This document shows, piece after piece, positions 47,076 through 58,808 of a stretch of 64,000 nucleotides of DNA (position 1 is its first letter; the number at the start of each line of letters is the position of its first letter). Location of the stretch: positions 17,546,001 through 17,610,000 of the forward strand of contig NC_087092.1 of assembly GCF_963855985.1 (NCBI RefSeq). Direction: 5' to 3'. The DNA is from Ostrinia nubilalis. Lineage: Eukaryota; Arthropoda; Insecta; Lepidoptera; Crambidae. The notes under the pieces are model-generated. The model searched no databases. It was given only the letters and a program-made list of their open reading frames with translations, and was not told the DNA's origin. Position numbers and translations under genes: made by a program.

Positions 47076-47499
47076 GTAACAATTGCGAATTGCAATGATT
47101 AGCATAACAATTAATGATCACATCACTTAACAGCCGATCAGCATCCAACCACAAAGGCGACTCGCCAACTATTTCATACCTCAATTGAACCCGGATTCCC
47201 GTGCCCGCTGCATCCATTAGTCACCACTCACTCGCTATATTTATTGTGACGAGAGCTAGATGGCAGACGAGCGACCGGTAATAGGCGTGTTGTCGGGCAG
47301 TTTGTCGCTGCATGCGCAAGCGCAGCACAAAGCGACCGAAATAGGCGGCCGACAAAACGCATAAGTAGGGCTGCTACTTAGCACAAAAATTAGTATTGCA
47401 GATCCAATTTGAAAATCAATTTTGTTGATGTGTGTGAATAAAAAATGATTTCATAATTGTTGTTTAATTTTGTCAGTTTTATGCGTTTTATTTTATGTA
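47076..47499. other. Intergenic; imperfect hairpin at 47281-47363
   Basis: A GC-rich patch has GGCGTGTTGTCGG near its left edge and CCGACAAAACGC at its right, with TTTGTCGCTGC / GCAGCACAAAGCGAC inside. It may be a small degenerate fold-back element. No gene. Confidence 0.35.
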
Positions 47500-47510
47500 T
47501 TAAATAGTAT

Positions 47511-47669
47511 CTCGTTTCAGCCAAATGACGTCCACTGCTGGACAAAGGCCTCCCCCAAGGTTTTCCACAATGAACGGTCCTGCGCTGCCCGCATCCAGGC
47601 TCTTCCCGCGACCTTTACCAGATCGTCGGTCCACCTAGTAGGAGGCCTGCCCACCCTGGCTGGAAGACG
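47511..47669 (-). mobile_element. RTE-B 3' end with apparent 5' inversion
   Basis: TTTCAGCCAAATGACGTCCA to GGAGGCCTGCCCAC matches the 56,971 copy almost base for base. TTAAATAGTAT flanks it (47500-47510 and 47670-47680), a perfect 11-bp duplication. After CCCAC the sequence reads GGCTGGAAGACG, the exact reverse complement of CGTCTTCCAGCC in the 57-kb copy, so the last dozen bases at the element's 5' end appear inverted, as in twin priming. Confidence 0.88.
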
Positions 47670-47680
47670 TTAAATAGTAT

Positions 47681-48179
47681 ATGGCGAAAATTTTACAGTA
47701 TATTTTACGTTATTATGGCTAGAGCGTGCAAGAACTCAAGGTGACAATAGTCTGACGGCTTCTATGTTGGATTGCCTTTTCGAGAGTCACCAGTTCGATC
47801 CTCGTTGACCACTGGGCTGATACCCAAAACCCTATGCTGAAGCTGCTTTTCAGGGGGGATTAAGGAGAATATTAGTAATCTTTTAAAAATAATACGGGAC
47901 CTAAATACAAATGATGCTCGCTACAATTATCTATGTGGTTATTATACCTCGGACTAAACTGCAAAGACTGAGCTAGATTTTAAAGCCTGTCGTAACAGAA
48001 GTGTACATTTCAGTGAAGTGAAAGGTTTCTAAGTCTACCTACACAAGACTATAATCATCGCCGATAACTTAGAAATCCAATATGGTTGGTTTATAGAAAC
48101 TAATGAAAGACTTGCTATGTTGTACCAAGTATTTAACTTAATTTTTATAAGTGTACTATTTTATTAGGCCTGCTATTGG
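47681..48179. other. Intergenic DNA
   Basis: A stretch near 47755-47870 contains AGTTCGATCCTCGTTGACCA, weakly like a polymerase III B-box; otherwise nothing recognised. Confidence 0.35.
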
Positions 48180-48222
48180 GTGGTAAAAGTGCTTTTTAAA
48201 AGCCTACTTGCATAAATAAATA
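48180..48222 (-). repeat. Dispersed repeat family D1 fragment
   Basis: AAAAGTGCTTTTTAAAAGCC, then TACTTGCATAAATAAATAAG: the inverse of the D1 GCAAGTAGGCTTTTAAAAGC word at 50381. Confidence 0.5.
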
Positions 48223-48235
48223 AGTTTTTTATCTG

Positions 48236-49282
48236 GGGGCACGGCAGTGCCCCCACCAAGTCGAGCAAAAAAGCGGCACGGCCGTACCATCCTTTTCTCG
48301 AAGCAATTCAGGCCATTTTCGACCGCCTGTAACTTCGTTGTGGATAAAACTAGAAGGCTGCATTTTCATTAGCTATGCAGGCATTGTAAAGACACGGTAT
48401 ATTTAAAATTTCATTCAATTTGAACCAGTAGTTTAAGAATTATAACGGGTCAAAGTTACTTAATTTTGTCACTCACTGACTGACTCACTGACTGACTCAC
48501 CGATCATCAAAATTCTAAGGCACTTCTAGCAGACCTAGAAGCTTCAAATTTGGAATATAAGTAGTGTTTGGTGTATGAATCAAGGAAAAACTAAAATATT
48601 TGGGGGCACGGTAGTGCAACCGCCAAGTCGAGTAAAATTTTTCAATTTCGTTCCAGTTTTCTAGATACATAACTGCTGTCTACAAAATACAAAAAGAAAT
48701 GAGATTTGGGGGCACGGTAGTGCAACCGCCAAGTCGAGTAAAAAAGCGGCACGGCCGTACCATCCTTTTCTCGAAGCAATTCAGGCCATTTTCGACCGCC
48801 TGTAACTTCGTTGTGGATAAAACTAGAAGGCTGCAATTTCATTAGCTATGCAGGCATTGTAAAGACACGGTATATTTAAAATTTCATTCAATTTGAACCA
48901 GTAGTTTAAGAATTATAACGGGTCAAAGTTACTTAATTTTGTCACTCACTGACTGACTCACTGACTGACTCACCGATCATCAAAATTCTAAGGCACTTCT
49001 AGCAGACCTAGAAGCTTCAAATTTGGAATATAAGTAGTGTTTGGTGTATGAATCAAGGAAAAACTAAAATATTTGGGGGCACGGTAGTGCAACCGCCAAG
49101 TCGAGTAAAATTTTTCAATTTCGTTCCAGTTTTCTAGATACATAACTGCTGTCTACAAAATACAAAAAGAAATGAGATTTGGGGGCACGGTAGTGCAACC
49201 GCCAAGTCGAGTAAAATTTTTCAATTTCGGTCCAGTTTTCTGGATACATAACTGCTGTCTACAAAATACAAAAAGAAATGAG
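48236..49282 (+). repeat. Higher-order tandem repeat (long-short units)
   Basis: Every unit starts with TGGGGGCACGGTAGTGC, then CCAAGTCGAGTAAA. Order: long unit (48236-48599, about 365 bp), short unit (48600-48703, about 105 bp), long (48704-49071), short (49072-49179), short (49180-49282). Long units contain GCGGCACGGCCGTACCATCC and an (ACTG)n run; short units contain TCGTTCCAGTTTTCTAGATA. The long-short pairs are nearly identical, so the amplification is recent. No coding capacity: short frames crossing it are by-products. Confidence 0.9.
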
Positions 49283-49606
49283 ATCCCATCAAAAACAATA
49301 CTTGTCAAAAAAAACCAAGTCTCGCAACTCAGTTGTTCTACGGTAAAAAGTTGTGAGATCCATGTAATACCAAGTCCAGGCCAGGAAATCTTTAACGTTT
49401 TACATAAATATAGACTTGGCCATCGCTTGAAAACACGTGTACCTAAATTAAATTATTTAGTGCGATGGCCAAGTCAATAATTTATGTAAAACGTTAAAGA
49501 TTTCCTGGCCTGGACTTGGTATTACATGGATCTCACAACTTTTTACCGTAGAACAACTGAGTTGCGAGACTTGGTTTTTTTTGACAAGTATTGTTTTTGA
49601 TGGGAT
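49283..49606. mobile_element. Near-perfect 144-bp inverted repeat (fold-back)
   Basis: Left arm 49283-49426 starts ATCCCATCAAAAACAATACT; right arm 49462-49606 ends in the inverse ATTGTTTTTGATGGGAT. The arms differ only by a one-base gap and a few changes near the centre, with a 35-bp loop containing ACACGTGT. It directly abuts the tandem array on the left and an RTE-B end follows on the right. It could be a fold-back transposon or the end of a larger element that includes the array. Transcribed, it would form long double-stranded RNA. Confidence 0.88.
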
Positions 49607-49611
49607 AAGTT

Positions 49612-49730
49612 TTACTGGTTAAGGTTGTAGGAAGCACCTGGATACTTAGTGGATACGGGCACCCCAGGACCGGTAATTGTGGAAATTTTTGGGGGAGGCC
49701 TTTATCCAGCAGTAGACGTCATTTAGCTGA
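49612..49730 (+). mobile_element. RTE-B 3' end, diverged
   Basis: CTGGTTAAGGTTGTAGGAAG through TTTGGGGGAGGCCTTTATCC, AGCAGTAGACGTCATTTAGC and TGAAC match RTE-B with many substitutions, so this copy is older than those at 47.5 and 57.0 kb. Confidence 0.7.
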
Positions 49731-50380
49731 ACTATTAGGTGATAGAAGACCTTCATCAAGAGAAAGTACCTAAACTAGAGTTCTTAAATTTCTAATTCTT
49801 TATTGCTTTACAATTTGAATTACTGATGATTACTAGATTTCTTACTAAAACTGTCATTTTCTTTCTCTATTTAACAAACGTTTGCCCTGCCAAAGCATTC
49901 CCCAATTTCGCAGTCACCCCGCAAGATGGCGTCGGTTCGCGCGCTAATCGGCGCGTATTTCAGCGTGCGCGCAGCCGAGACAGAGGCATGTGCGCGCTAT
50001 GGATGCGATGATTTACTGATCCACTGTAATCGCTGAGGTTTTAATTGGGTGCGGGTAATAGTGGATATGATTAAATGACGATTGAATGATAGCTGTGAGA
50101 TTGATAGAAGAATCGCTGACGGTCTGCGAACACAAAATATTACTTCTTAAGCGTTTAAAAGACGTTTTAAAAGACCGACCAAGATAGACTGACCAAAATA
50201 GAAATATACGGTCGATCATATTTTTGTTTACTACTGTCTAAATTAATAACATACTAACTTAATCGCTTCAGTCACATAATATAATGTAGATTAAACGTGT
50301 ATTTCTTTTCTTGCATTTTCACCGACCAAACGCCTATACAAAAGTAGTTATTTAAAACTCATAAAACTTATTCATTTTTG
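49731..50380. other. Intergenic; CpG-rich patch at 49905-50000
   Basis: The patch contains GCAAGATGGCGTCGG, a YY1/Pho-like AAGATGGCG word. No gene recognised. Confidence 0.35.
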
Positions 50381-50482
50381 CAAGTAGGCTTTTAAAAGCA
50401 TTTTTATACGTTCCCAGTATTGACCTTACCACTGCTTCAGGACAATAAATGGGCCAGCAGTACTGAGAAGAAGCAGCGCAAT
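50381..50482 (+). repeat. Dispersed repeat family D1
   Basis: GCAAGTAGGCTTTTAAAAGC, CCAGTATTGACCTTACCACT, CAGGACAATAAATGGGCCAG and GAGAAGAAGCAGCGCAA. Confidence 0.68.
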
Positions 50483-51185
50483 CAGAAGCAATTTATTAAT
50501 GGTTGCTTAGAAATAATAAAATCTAATGATATCTACGTGAACGATTATTATAACACACGACCCAATTACGACTCATTCGATACGTCGACAAATCATATAA
50601 TATATTAATTTATAGTTGTTGCAAAACCCTACAACAGGCCTCATTAATTTGCCTAGCACTACACTTTCTCATATAATAAATTTAATATGCAATACAACTT
50701 CTTTATGCCGTCATATTTTCACACGAGGCGTCATTTTCACACCTCCCAAGACACTGGTTGTGAAGCTGTCTCCAATTAATAATAATCACACTAGAGACCG
50801 ACATAGTTCGTTGTGACTCAACAATCCCTGGGACAATTTGGACGAATGTTTTATTGGGTTTGTTCTATTTTTATTCAATTGTTGTCAGCGTACACAATAA
50901 AATTACATGACAAATGCACTATTAATTATAAGAAAATTATAGCGAAGACGATTTTAGGTGACATATTATGTATGTTGCGAACCGCCCATAGACATCTGAC
51001 GTAACTTAGTCGAAGAGAATAGACAGTAAACCAGATGGTTTAAAAACTAGCAGTGTTAACAAAACTAGAATAAACTCTCAATACGATTTCATACTTAATT
51101 TGTGTCTTGTATCAAACCCAAAGCTCGATATTCTGATACTAATAAGCTTCTTATCATGGATTCGTATTTAAGAATCGTTACAATT
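50483..51185. other. Intergenic DNA
   Basis: No gene or recognised repeat. Confidence 0.4.
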
Positions 51186-51189
51186 TCAT

Positions 51190-51262
51190 CGTCATCATCA
51201 TCATCATTTTCAGCCTTATGACGTCCACTGCTGAATAGTCTTCCCCAATGATTTTGATAATG
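51190..51262 (-). mobile_element. RTE-A 3' end, diverged
   Basis: (CATCAT)n, TTTTCAGCCTTATGACGTCC, ACTGCTGAATAGTCTTCCCC. Small deletions relative to the other copies; the target duplication is not readable. Confidence 0.72.
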
Positions 51263-53889
51263 GCCGATACGATATTTCCAAATGACCTTTACAATTTATT
51301 ACAAAAATAATACAACGTATATCCTCATCGTGACTGTATATCATACCAGCTCTACCAAATTTCCCATTTCGTATTCAAATAACAAAAAGTTTCATTCCAA
51401 AACGATCACATTTCAAATAAAATATGACACTTATAATAAAACTCGAAACGAAAACTTGAACTACTTAGTTTAACTTAAAACAAAGATGGCACCCACGCAG
51501 ACAAATAAATTATTACAAAACCGATTATCATGTTCCGGAACACATAAAATGATAAAACGTAAGGCACGTCTCTCAAACCGGATTAATGTGTACGTTATAA
51601 ATTTTTGTAAGCCGATGTGTGGCGACGGCCTACGAGTAAACTCGGACGACGACAAATTATTATAGGTGTAGATTTGATAGATAATGGATAAGACAATTTG
51701 ATAGATAGAAGAAAGGGAGATAAGAAAATTAACCCTTTAAAGTATATTTTCATGTAAGTATAGTGATTGAAGCCTATTTACAAAACAACAGTCACAACTC
51801 AATCCGATTCACGCAAATATTAGGCCTTTAGTCATTAAAAAACTTCCAATTAGACCAATCAAAGGACTTAATCCATGCATGAGCGAGCATTGTAATTTTG
51901 TAATGCTCGTCTTATAAAGGTAGTGGAGTGTCGCAGATCCGAAGAAATGTAGAGTGTAGAATTACATATTCACAAGTGGAAAGAACGTCTCTGCGAAGGT
52001 AGTCTAGTATAGGCCTCAGAGCTTCATGGGTCAAAAAATGGTAAGTTGGCAGTGAATATAGAGAGAGAGAGAAAATTAATCTTTGTAAATGTATATTTTT
52101 ACAAAATTCTTATTATCATTATTAGTATTCACAAATGAACATTAATTTCGTAAACACATTAGCTTTAAGCGTCACATATAATTGAGTTGGCCAAAATTAT
52201 ACACAAAGATTACTATAATCAAAACAGTTTAGCATCAATTTGTCATAAAATTAATCTGTCACATTCATATGGATTTATGATGCGAATTAATATGACCCAC
52301 ATGAACATGACATCAGCTCTATAATATGCAAGATTGACCACAAAACATTTGTTTTACCGCAACTTCACTCTCCAAAAGGCTTACGTCCATCCTACGCACC
52401 GGCACATTGAAATAAATCCGTACGATTCATTCTATACAGCCGAGAAAACATTGAATATAACTTCACTTACGCCCATCTAAAATGTCACTTACGACTCTGT
52501 ACGCCTTTTATTATTTGACATAAAGTCGTAATTTCAATCTCCGGGCCCTTTTAATGAATGCCGGGATCTTCCCACGTGTCGTAAAACGCTTGTGTGCACA
52601 AAAAATAACAAAAACGCATCAACCGTATGTCGTATTGGCCGGTGGATAGATAAATAGCGTCAAGGCTCCTAACAAAAGTAAGTAAGTAAGTAAGTAATGT
52701 TTATTTCTCACCAACATAACAGATAATATTATGTAACAAACAATCAGAAAAAACAAAGTAAGAATGTTGGTGGGTTGATACCTGAACTAGGAAGATTCCT
52801 GTGTCTCAGGTTACCAACCCTCCACCCCATACAATGGTCTATGTTATAAATAGATAGATTATATTAACATTTAAGAAAATAACAATTATAATAGTATGAA
52901 AATTTTTTAAGGTAGGAAAAAAACAAAATTTCGACACATTATTAAAAGTATTAAAAATATTATGCGGGTAGTATGCAAAAACTTACACATGTATGGCAGC
53001 AGCTACTTCGCCCGAGTAAAAAAGTATTGCTTGTGGTACGAGTTATGAGCTGTTGGCTTAATCTAAAATTAATGGCGGAGCTGTGTTTACAATACAATAA
53101 CTATTGCAATATTGCGTGAATAAGTAGGTATTACAGAATAGAGGTGTTATTACTATAAAAATGAAACTTAATCTTAAGTACACTATTGAATTACAAGTAG
53201 GTATAAGTGAGGTTTATTCGTGCGTGTAGTGTAAGTATCTCATTTAATTTTATGTTCCCTCGCAGACAGGCTGTCCGCGACCGTCATAGATTCCGATGTC
53301 AGGTGTATCAATTTATTGCTTAGTATATCATCCGAACTTATGTCCGCCATAATAATTTTCCAAGCTAAGTCGAATTTATTGTTTATAGGACGATACGCCC
53401 CTGACGGTCCATCCCCCCTAAATAACCACTAACGTCGCTACATATTACGGATTTTTGTGTCCAATCAACAATAATAGACATTAAAGTCGACAAGGACCGT
53501 AAATTTTTGATATTACGGCGGAGATTTGAATAAATATGTCGACGTCCGTCGCGCCTTTTGATAAACGACTTTTTTTTTCGTTTATACGTGGCTGCAGGAG
53601 ATTTGTAACTTTTAATTTTAATGCCGCGTAGTGTTTTAATCATAAGAATATCGTTGAATAAAATGATTCACTTAAAAACTGTTGTTGCATGTACAGAGAT
53701 ACGATGACAAGTAGGTACTTACGAAATGTATCCGCGGGTATTTTAAGAGCGTGGTAGTTTCTACATCGTACGAGTATTATGTTTTACAAATGTTTCTACG
53801 TTTTAGTCATCAGTGCAGTTCTTAGGATCAATTTAGTGGCGTTGTACACCAGTAGCGTCACATTCTGTTTACATTCGCTCAAGACACCA
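51263..53889. other. Gene-free stretch with a (GTAA)n-edged repeat
   Basis: A (GTAA)n run at 52677-52697 is followed by TGTTTATTTCTCACCAACAT and, to about 52840, CTCAGGTTACCAACCCTCCA. The simple-repeat edge suggests the 3' end of a non-LTR element on the minus strand. An 86-codon lysine/arginine-rich minus frame at 53383-53643 has no family match. Confidence 0.4.
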
Positions 53890-53892
53890 CAG

Positions 53893-53998
53893 TTTGATAT
53901 CGCGGCACCCTGCAAGCGTGACATCAGCACCGATCTCCAGAACCGCAGTCACTTTATTTCGTCGCCGTAATGAGGCGATTCGAGGAGTCCCGATTGCA
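53893..53998 (+). repeat. Direct repeat, copy 1
   Basis: TATCGCGGCACCCTGCAAGC, GTGACATCAGCACCGATCTC, TTATTTCGTCGCCGTAATGA, GGCGATTCGAGGAGTCCCGA. About 105 bp, repeated at 54238-54350. Confidence 0.7.
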
Positions 53999-54109
53999 GG
54001 AGAACTTGCCATATGTTTGTCTCGAAGCGCTGGTAGGGCCCAAAAGATAAGGAGACATGTAAAGTACCCCATAAGGGCTACCTTTTCTTTTTTTATTATT
54101 TTCTATTGA

Positions 54110-54178
54110 CGTTCATAAGTGCCACTTGTGGTCTAAACTGAATAAATATTTTTGATTTTGATTTTGAGGATAATATTA
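54110..54178 (+). repeat. LINE-like 3' tail
   Basis: GTGGTCTAAACTGAATAAAT then ATTTTTGATTTTGATTTTGA. This AATAAA plus (GATTTT)n edge is typical of arthropod non-LTR 3' ends. It lies between the two direct repeats. Confidence 0.5.
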
Positions 54179-54237
54179 AGTCTGACATCGGGCTTGTTAC
54201 AACTTAACACACTCAAGCTTGGCATACCATACACCAA

Positions 54238-54350
54238 TCGTGGCACCCCTGGGCAAGCGTGACATCAGCACCGATCTGCAGAACCTCAGGCGTGGTCAGT
54301 TTATTTCGTAGCCCTAATGAGGCGATCCGAGGAGCCCCGATCGCAGAACA
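54238..54350 (+). repeat. Direct repeat, copy 2
   Basis: Matches 53893-53998 with scattered changes: GTGACATCAGCACCGATCTG, TTATTTCGTAGCCCTAATGA, GGCGATCCGAGGAGCCCCGA. The 345-bp spacing suggests a local duplication or two insertions of one element. Confidence 0.7.
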
Positions 54351-56958
54351 AAGACGGTGCCTTACGAGATCCGCGATATCATTGAGTATGACCGGCCGGC
54401 CACAAATCGACGCTAGCGGTGGGAGAACGGCAAGGTGATTTGGTTACTCGATGTCGCGATATAGGAATTTTAAAAGAAGTTTAGTATGTGAGCTGGTCAG
54501 TAAATGATCTACTCTTATTCCTTTCTAAACTCATTGGTGCTAGTACCTATTTATTATAAGTAAGGAATAGATCCAGTAAGATCATAGACAGATAGAGACA
54601 CTGTATAAATGCAACCAATAAATGCAAATATTTGAAAATGCACAATTGTTTTTCTTTAAATTATTATAATTGTGTGACATATTATTACTTTCAAATTTAA
54701 TAATTTGTTATACATCAACAATTCTACCAAATATGCTTAAAAACAGTCATAGAAAAAGGTGGTGATTTTTATACTTTGCAATCGTTGTTCAACTATGCCA
54801 CTACCTATTAAGATGACCACCTACAAATTAGGGCGTTTATCCAATCTTTTGCTTAGTTTACAATAACAGTTTCTGCAAAACATTCTCAACCATTTCGTCT
54901 AAAAATCCGCAACTCTGTCCGAAGTGTGTTTTCTCATCTCCCCTTACTACGCTTCAGGTAGCAGGTCGCACGCATTGTTTTCCGGGAACGCTGCTGCTAT
55001 CGACTCGATTGATATACGATCTGGAATGCGCCTGCACACCGTCTTAACCTCTGAATATGTAATGGGGTCCGATTTAGAATAATTTATAGGGGAGGACTGA
55101 GACAAAAACAGAACATTATGGGCCGGTCGGATTTCGCAATATTCGACTGTTTATCTGTCGGTTTGTGGAGCGGCGACAGGTTGGATACTTCAGGGAGACT
55201 CAGTGGGCAAGGTTTCTGTTTAAAGCTTGTTTATGTAATCTATGTGCATTACATTAATGTCAATGCTTTTTATTATTAACATACTTTTATGGGAAATTAA
55301 AAAGAAACTATTCCTAAGTTTCTTTTATAGTATCTTTTAAAGTATGTTGAACTGATGAACTCTTAAAACACTGGAAACTGATTCACGTAGATTTTCATGT
55401 CGTTTGTTTCCTTTATAAAGAAATAAAACATACAGACCAAAGGAGTGAGGGAAAGAGTACTAAAGTTACGTAATTTTTCTAGAATAAGAAGACCACAAAG
55501 TAATGTGAAAGTAAGCAAAGAAAAACCTATAAAAGTATAGTATCAATGGAGTCAAAAATATCAATGTAAAATATTAAGTTTATTTCCTCACTGTTAAGCA
55601 AAGGTATATCCAGCTGGTAGATTGTTTCGAGTTTCACTCCCACTGCTAGGATTTCAGTGAATGCAGTTTTTATAAAGGGTCAATAAGCAAGAATTAGACT
55701 TCAAACAGGTGAGAATACTTTATCTAAGCCCATTATGTATGCAGGTGGAGGTGGAGTTAAGGTTAGAGATAAAGGACTAGTTATTATGATCGATAACGTA
55801 ATGAATAAGGTGCCGGGTTATCGCAGGTTGAGATACGCGTTCAGATAACTGCGATCTTTTGACTACAATTATATTTGTTGGGATATTAAGATAATTGTTA
55901 AAGACATAGAGAGATTATAGGATTTTCTTAGGATGATCATCATCAGGTCATTTAGTCTCCACTGCAAGATCATGACCCTCTTCAATTTGTCGGAGGCAAA
56001 TGGAGGTTCTGGCACAGAATAATAATAAGTACTTCTGGCCTATACCTACTCACTACTCTGGCCAGACATGTTGTGGAGACCTCTGATATTAGCACAGTTA
56101 TCACTTAGTCACCTTTACGATGTCCAGTTGAAGGTAACTTAATCAACTGATTGTCTTGACTTACCAGCAGATGACTTTGAAAAGAAGGATCTTACCTGAA
56201 AACAAAAAAATCAAAGTTATTAATCTAATAAGAAGGAGAGATTTGATCGTTTGGCTGGGAAACTTCGTGATCGATATGAAAAATTCTTTCATCATTAGAG
56301 TCCTGCATAATCTCTGAAGAACATACTTAGGCTATTTAATATTTTCAAAAGGGTTGTGCGAAATTCCTACTATGTACTAAAGTGTCAATAAAAGTATTTT
56401 TCATTTTCATTTTTTCAAATTCACCGGCTCAACTAGTTTAATACGTACTTGAAGTGATTGAAGCTTACGAGAAACATTATCCACGTTAAGTGCTCCAAAA
56501 ACACGTTTTTCATTGAAAATACATAAACCTGGGAATAAACTAACTACATTTTCTGCAAAATCATAATAGCACGTATCGAGGGCAGCCATTAATTGCGGGA
56601 ACAACAGGAGTGGACGGAGAAAGGCGACGTCGGCGATTTATCGATCGGCCGTTATTTAGATCGGCGGCCAACAGATGGCGTATCTGATGCACGTTGCGCG
56701 CGCGACGGTGCGCTATCAGTCCGGTAGCGTGTCTCTGGCAGGTTTGCATCGGAAACTGTTTAGTATTTGATGGGTTTGTGTGATAAAAAAGTAAGGACTG
56801 AAATAAAGTCGAGTGGGCTGGATAATGGTAGCCAGTTACTGTGGATAGGGGCTATGTAATTGCTTACTACATTGGTACCTAACATATGGAGTTAGCAAAA
56901 TTTTTTACGCATCCATGGCCTTTTTAATTCTTTGATTCAAAAGATAATTTTATTTGTG
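54351..56958. other. Gene-free stretch
   Basis: AT-rich, with a LINE-like tail at 56385-56415 (GTCAATAAAAGTATTTTTCA then TTTTCATTTTTTC) and a CpG-rich island at 56600-56750. No coding gene recognised. Confidence 0.4.
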
Positions 56959-56970
56959 GGTTTTTATAGT

Positions 56971-57147
56971 TGTTGTTTCAGCCAAATGACGTCCACTGCT
57001 GGACAAAGCCCTCCCCCAAGGTTTTCCACAATGAACGGTCCTGCGCTGCCCGCATCCAGGCTCTTCCCGCGACCTTTACCAGATCGTCGGTCCACCTAGT
57101 AGGAGGCCTGCCCACGCTACGTCTTCCAGCCCGTGGTCGCCACTCGA
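56971..57147 (-). mobile_element. RTE-B 3' end, 177 bp
   Basis: TTTCAGCCAAATGACGTCCA to CCCACGCTACGTCTTCCAGC. GGTTTTTATAGT flanks it on both sides (56959-56970 and 57148-57159), a perfect 12-bp duplication. Nearly identical to the 47.5-kb copy over about 140 bp, so both are recent. Confidence 0.9.
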
Positions 57148-57441
57148 GGTTTTTATAGTATAATCGATAAATTTAAAGCGTCCAAAGTGCCATCAAATTG
57201 TTTAAAATATATTTTACAGCTGACCCTTTCAAAATTAAAGTTTTACTTGGTGTTATCTTCATTGCATTAATACGCGTACCTACATACAAAATTCACAAAC
57301 ATCTAACTATATTTTCCAAGTCCTAACTTCGATCAACTATTCCACGCTAAACTTACGACATGTGTGTAACCATACATTAGATATCGAGTGAAATATTTGC
57401 AAAAACACATAAACATCACTAACTTACTTGCCTGTCGGTTT

Positions 57442-57488
57442 ACTGTCGGATCACGTGATCACATTGCGTGATCACGTGATCCGACAGT
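57442..57488. repeat. Perfect 21-bp inverted repeat, 5-base loop
   Basis: ACTGTCGGATCACGTGATCA plus C, loop ATTGC, then the exact inverse. Each arm contains the palindrome ATCACGTGAT, with an E-box CACGTG, so two such sites lie side by side. Confidence 0.9.
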
Positions 57489-58790
57489 CGTCGTCACTCA
57501 ATGGTAGATAGGTAAGTACTTTAGTTACAGATTTCTTGGTGAAATGTGACAGGTGAGCATTTTTATCACTAATATTTTCACTGAATAGTTAAGAATACGT
57601 GATTCTTTACGTGACGGTCGCAAAAATGTGGTACCAATCTTTATTATATGAAATACAAAAGTAACTCTAAAATATTATGATTTTCAATAGAACTACTTAA
57701 GTATAGATTCTTGTAACAGCTATCAATATCACGTTTATTACAGCACCCGTAAATAACAAGCGCAACATATACTATGCTATACTACAACCAGCAGCAATAA
57801 AGCCAGGTCTCCGTCCAGTATGATGGATGCAGCGCGCCGCTGATGGATGGATGCAGGACGCACCTGCAGCGAATACTGCTGGGTTTTACACATCAACTGT
57901 CCGCAAAGATAATATGCGGCACAATTTAGTTTTATGATGAAACTATTTAATCAAAACTAGTTGGTGCATGGGATCTTGCATAATTTGTAGGTATACATAG
58001 TTTAAGAAACGTAGCACCATCTGTCTGTAGAGGTTATCTTTGTGGATCGCTTAGTTAGTTCACAAATTATTGCAATTGTATAATACAAAACTACTTATTA
58101 TAGGTGTCTACTCACGGACATTGCCCGCGGGCGGCGTGACCGGAGGGAGCGGCGAGCGTTCGGCGAACGAACGAGCAATGTTCGGTTCGCGAGCGAACAT
58201 CTAAGAAGACGATCCTGACGCACTCTCTTCAACGACTTTGCACAAAACGGTCTCGATAACATTGTAAATTTATACCGAATAGACAATTATTTTAATACAG
58301 TCCACTCTTTTCATTTATAACTTCCACTACACTCACTATCGAAGTAACAATAGGTTTTCGTCTGTTTGTAAGTTTTCCAAATTTTTACGTTTTTGTCTCT
58401 CTTATCAGTTTTTAAAAGCTTTTTAACTTCCTAAAGTCAAAAGATAAGAGTAAATACTAAAAATACTTAAAACCGAATAGTCACATTCTACCGCGTAATT
58501 TATTCAATTATTTTGTTTTTAAACGAGACTAAAACACTCCTAGAGTCCAACCAATACAATAAAATGAAGTCATCCCCACGCTTTCCATGTCCGATCCAAC
58601 CAACGCGTGATTCCTACACTCACAAAAATGTGCGCGCTCGCCAAATCGGTAGCGCACCTAATTGGGAGGGGGTGTTACTAAAATACCTGGATAATTAATC
58701 AACAAGTCTGCACCTACGCTATGGCCTTAAGAGGATAGTCGGGCGACTCAGCTATATTTAATTACTGGCTAAATGAACCTTGTTACGAAT

Positions 58791-58808
58791 AAGGGATCGC
58801 GATCCCTT
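58791..58808. repeat. Perfect 18-bp palindrome
   Basis: AAGGGATCGCGATCCCTT, with no spacer. Confidence 0.9.

Noticed and set aside
48236..49282. A CRISPR-like array
   Set aside because: The repeats are long, unequal in length and nested, in insect-type DNA; no cas genes and no regular spacers.
48642..49480. Open frames in the tandem array and hairpin
   Set aside because: They follow the repeat structure and have no independent coding features.
55930..56020. Another RTE 3' end (ATCATCATCAGG...TCTCCACTGCAAGATC)
   Set aside because: The likeness to RTE-A and RTE-B is limited to a few words; too diverged to call by eye.
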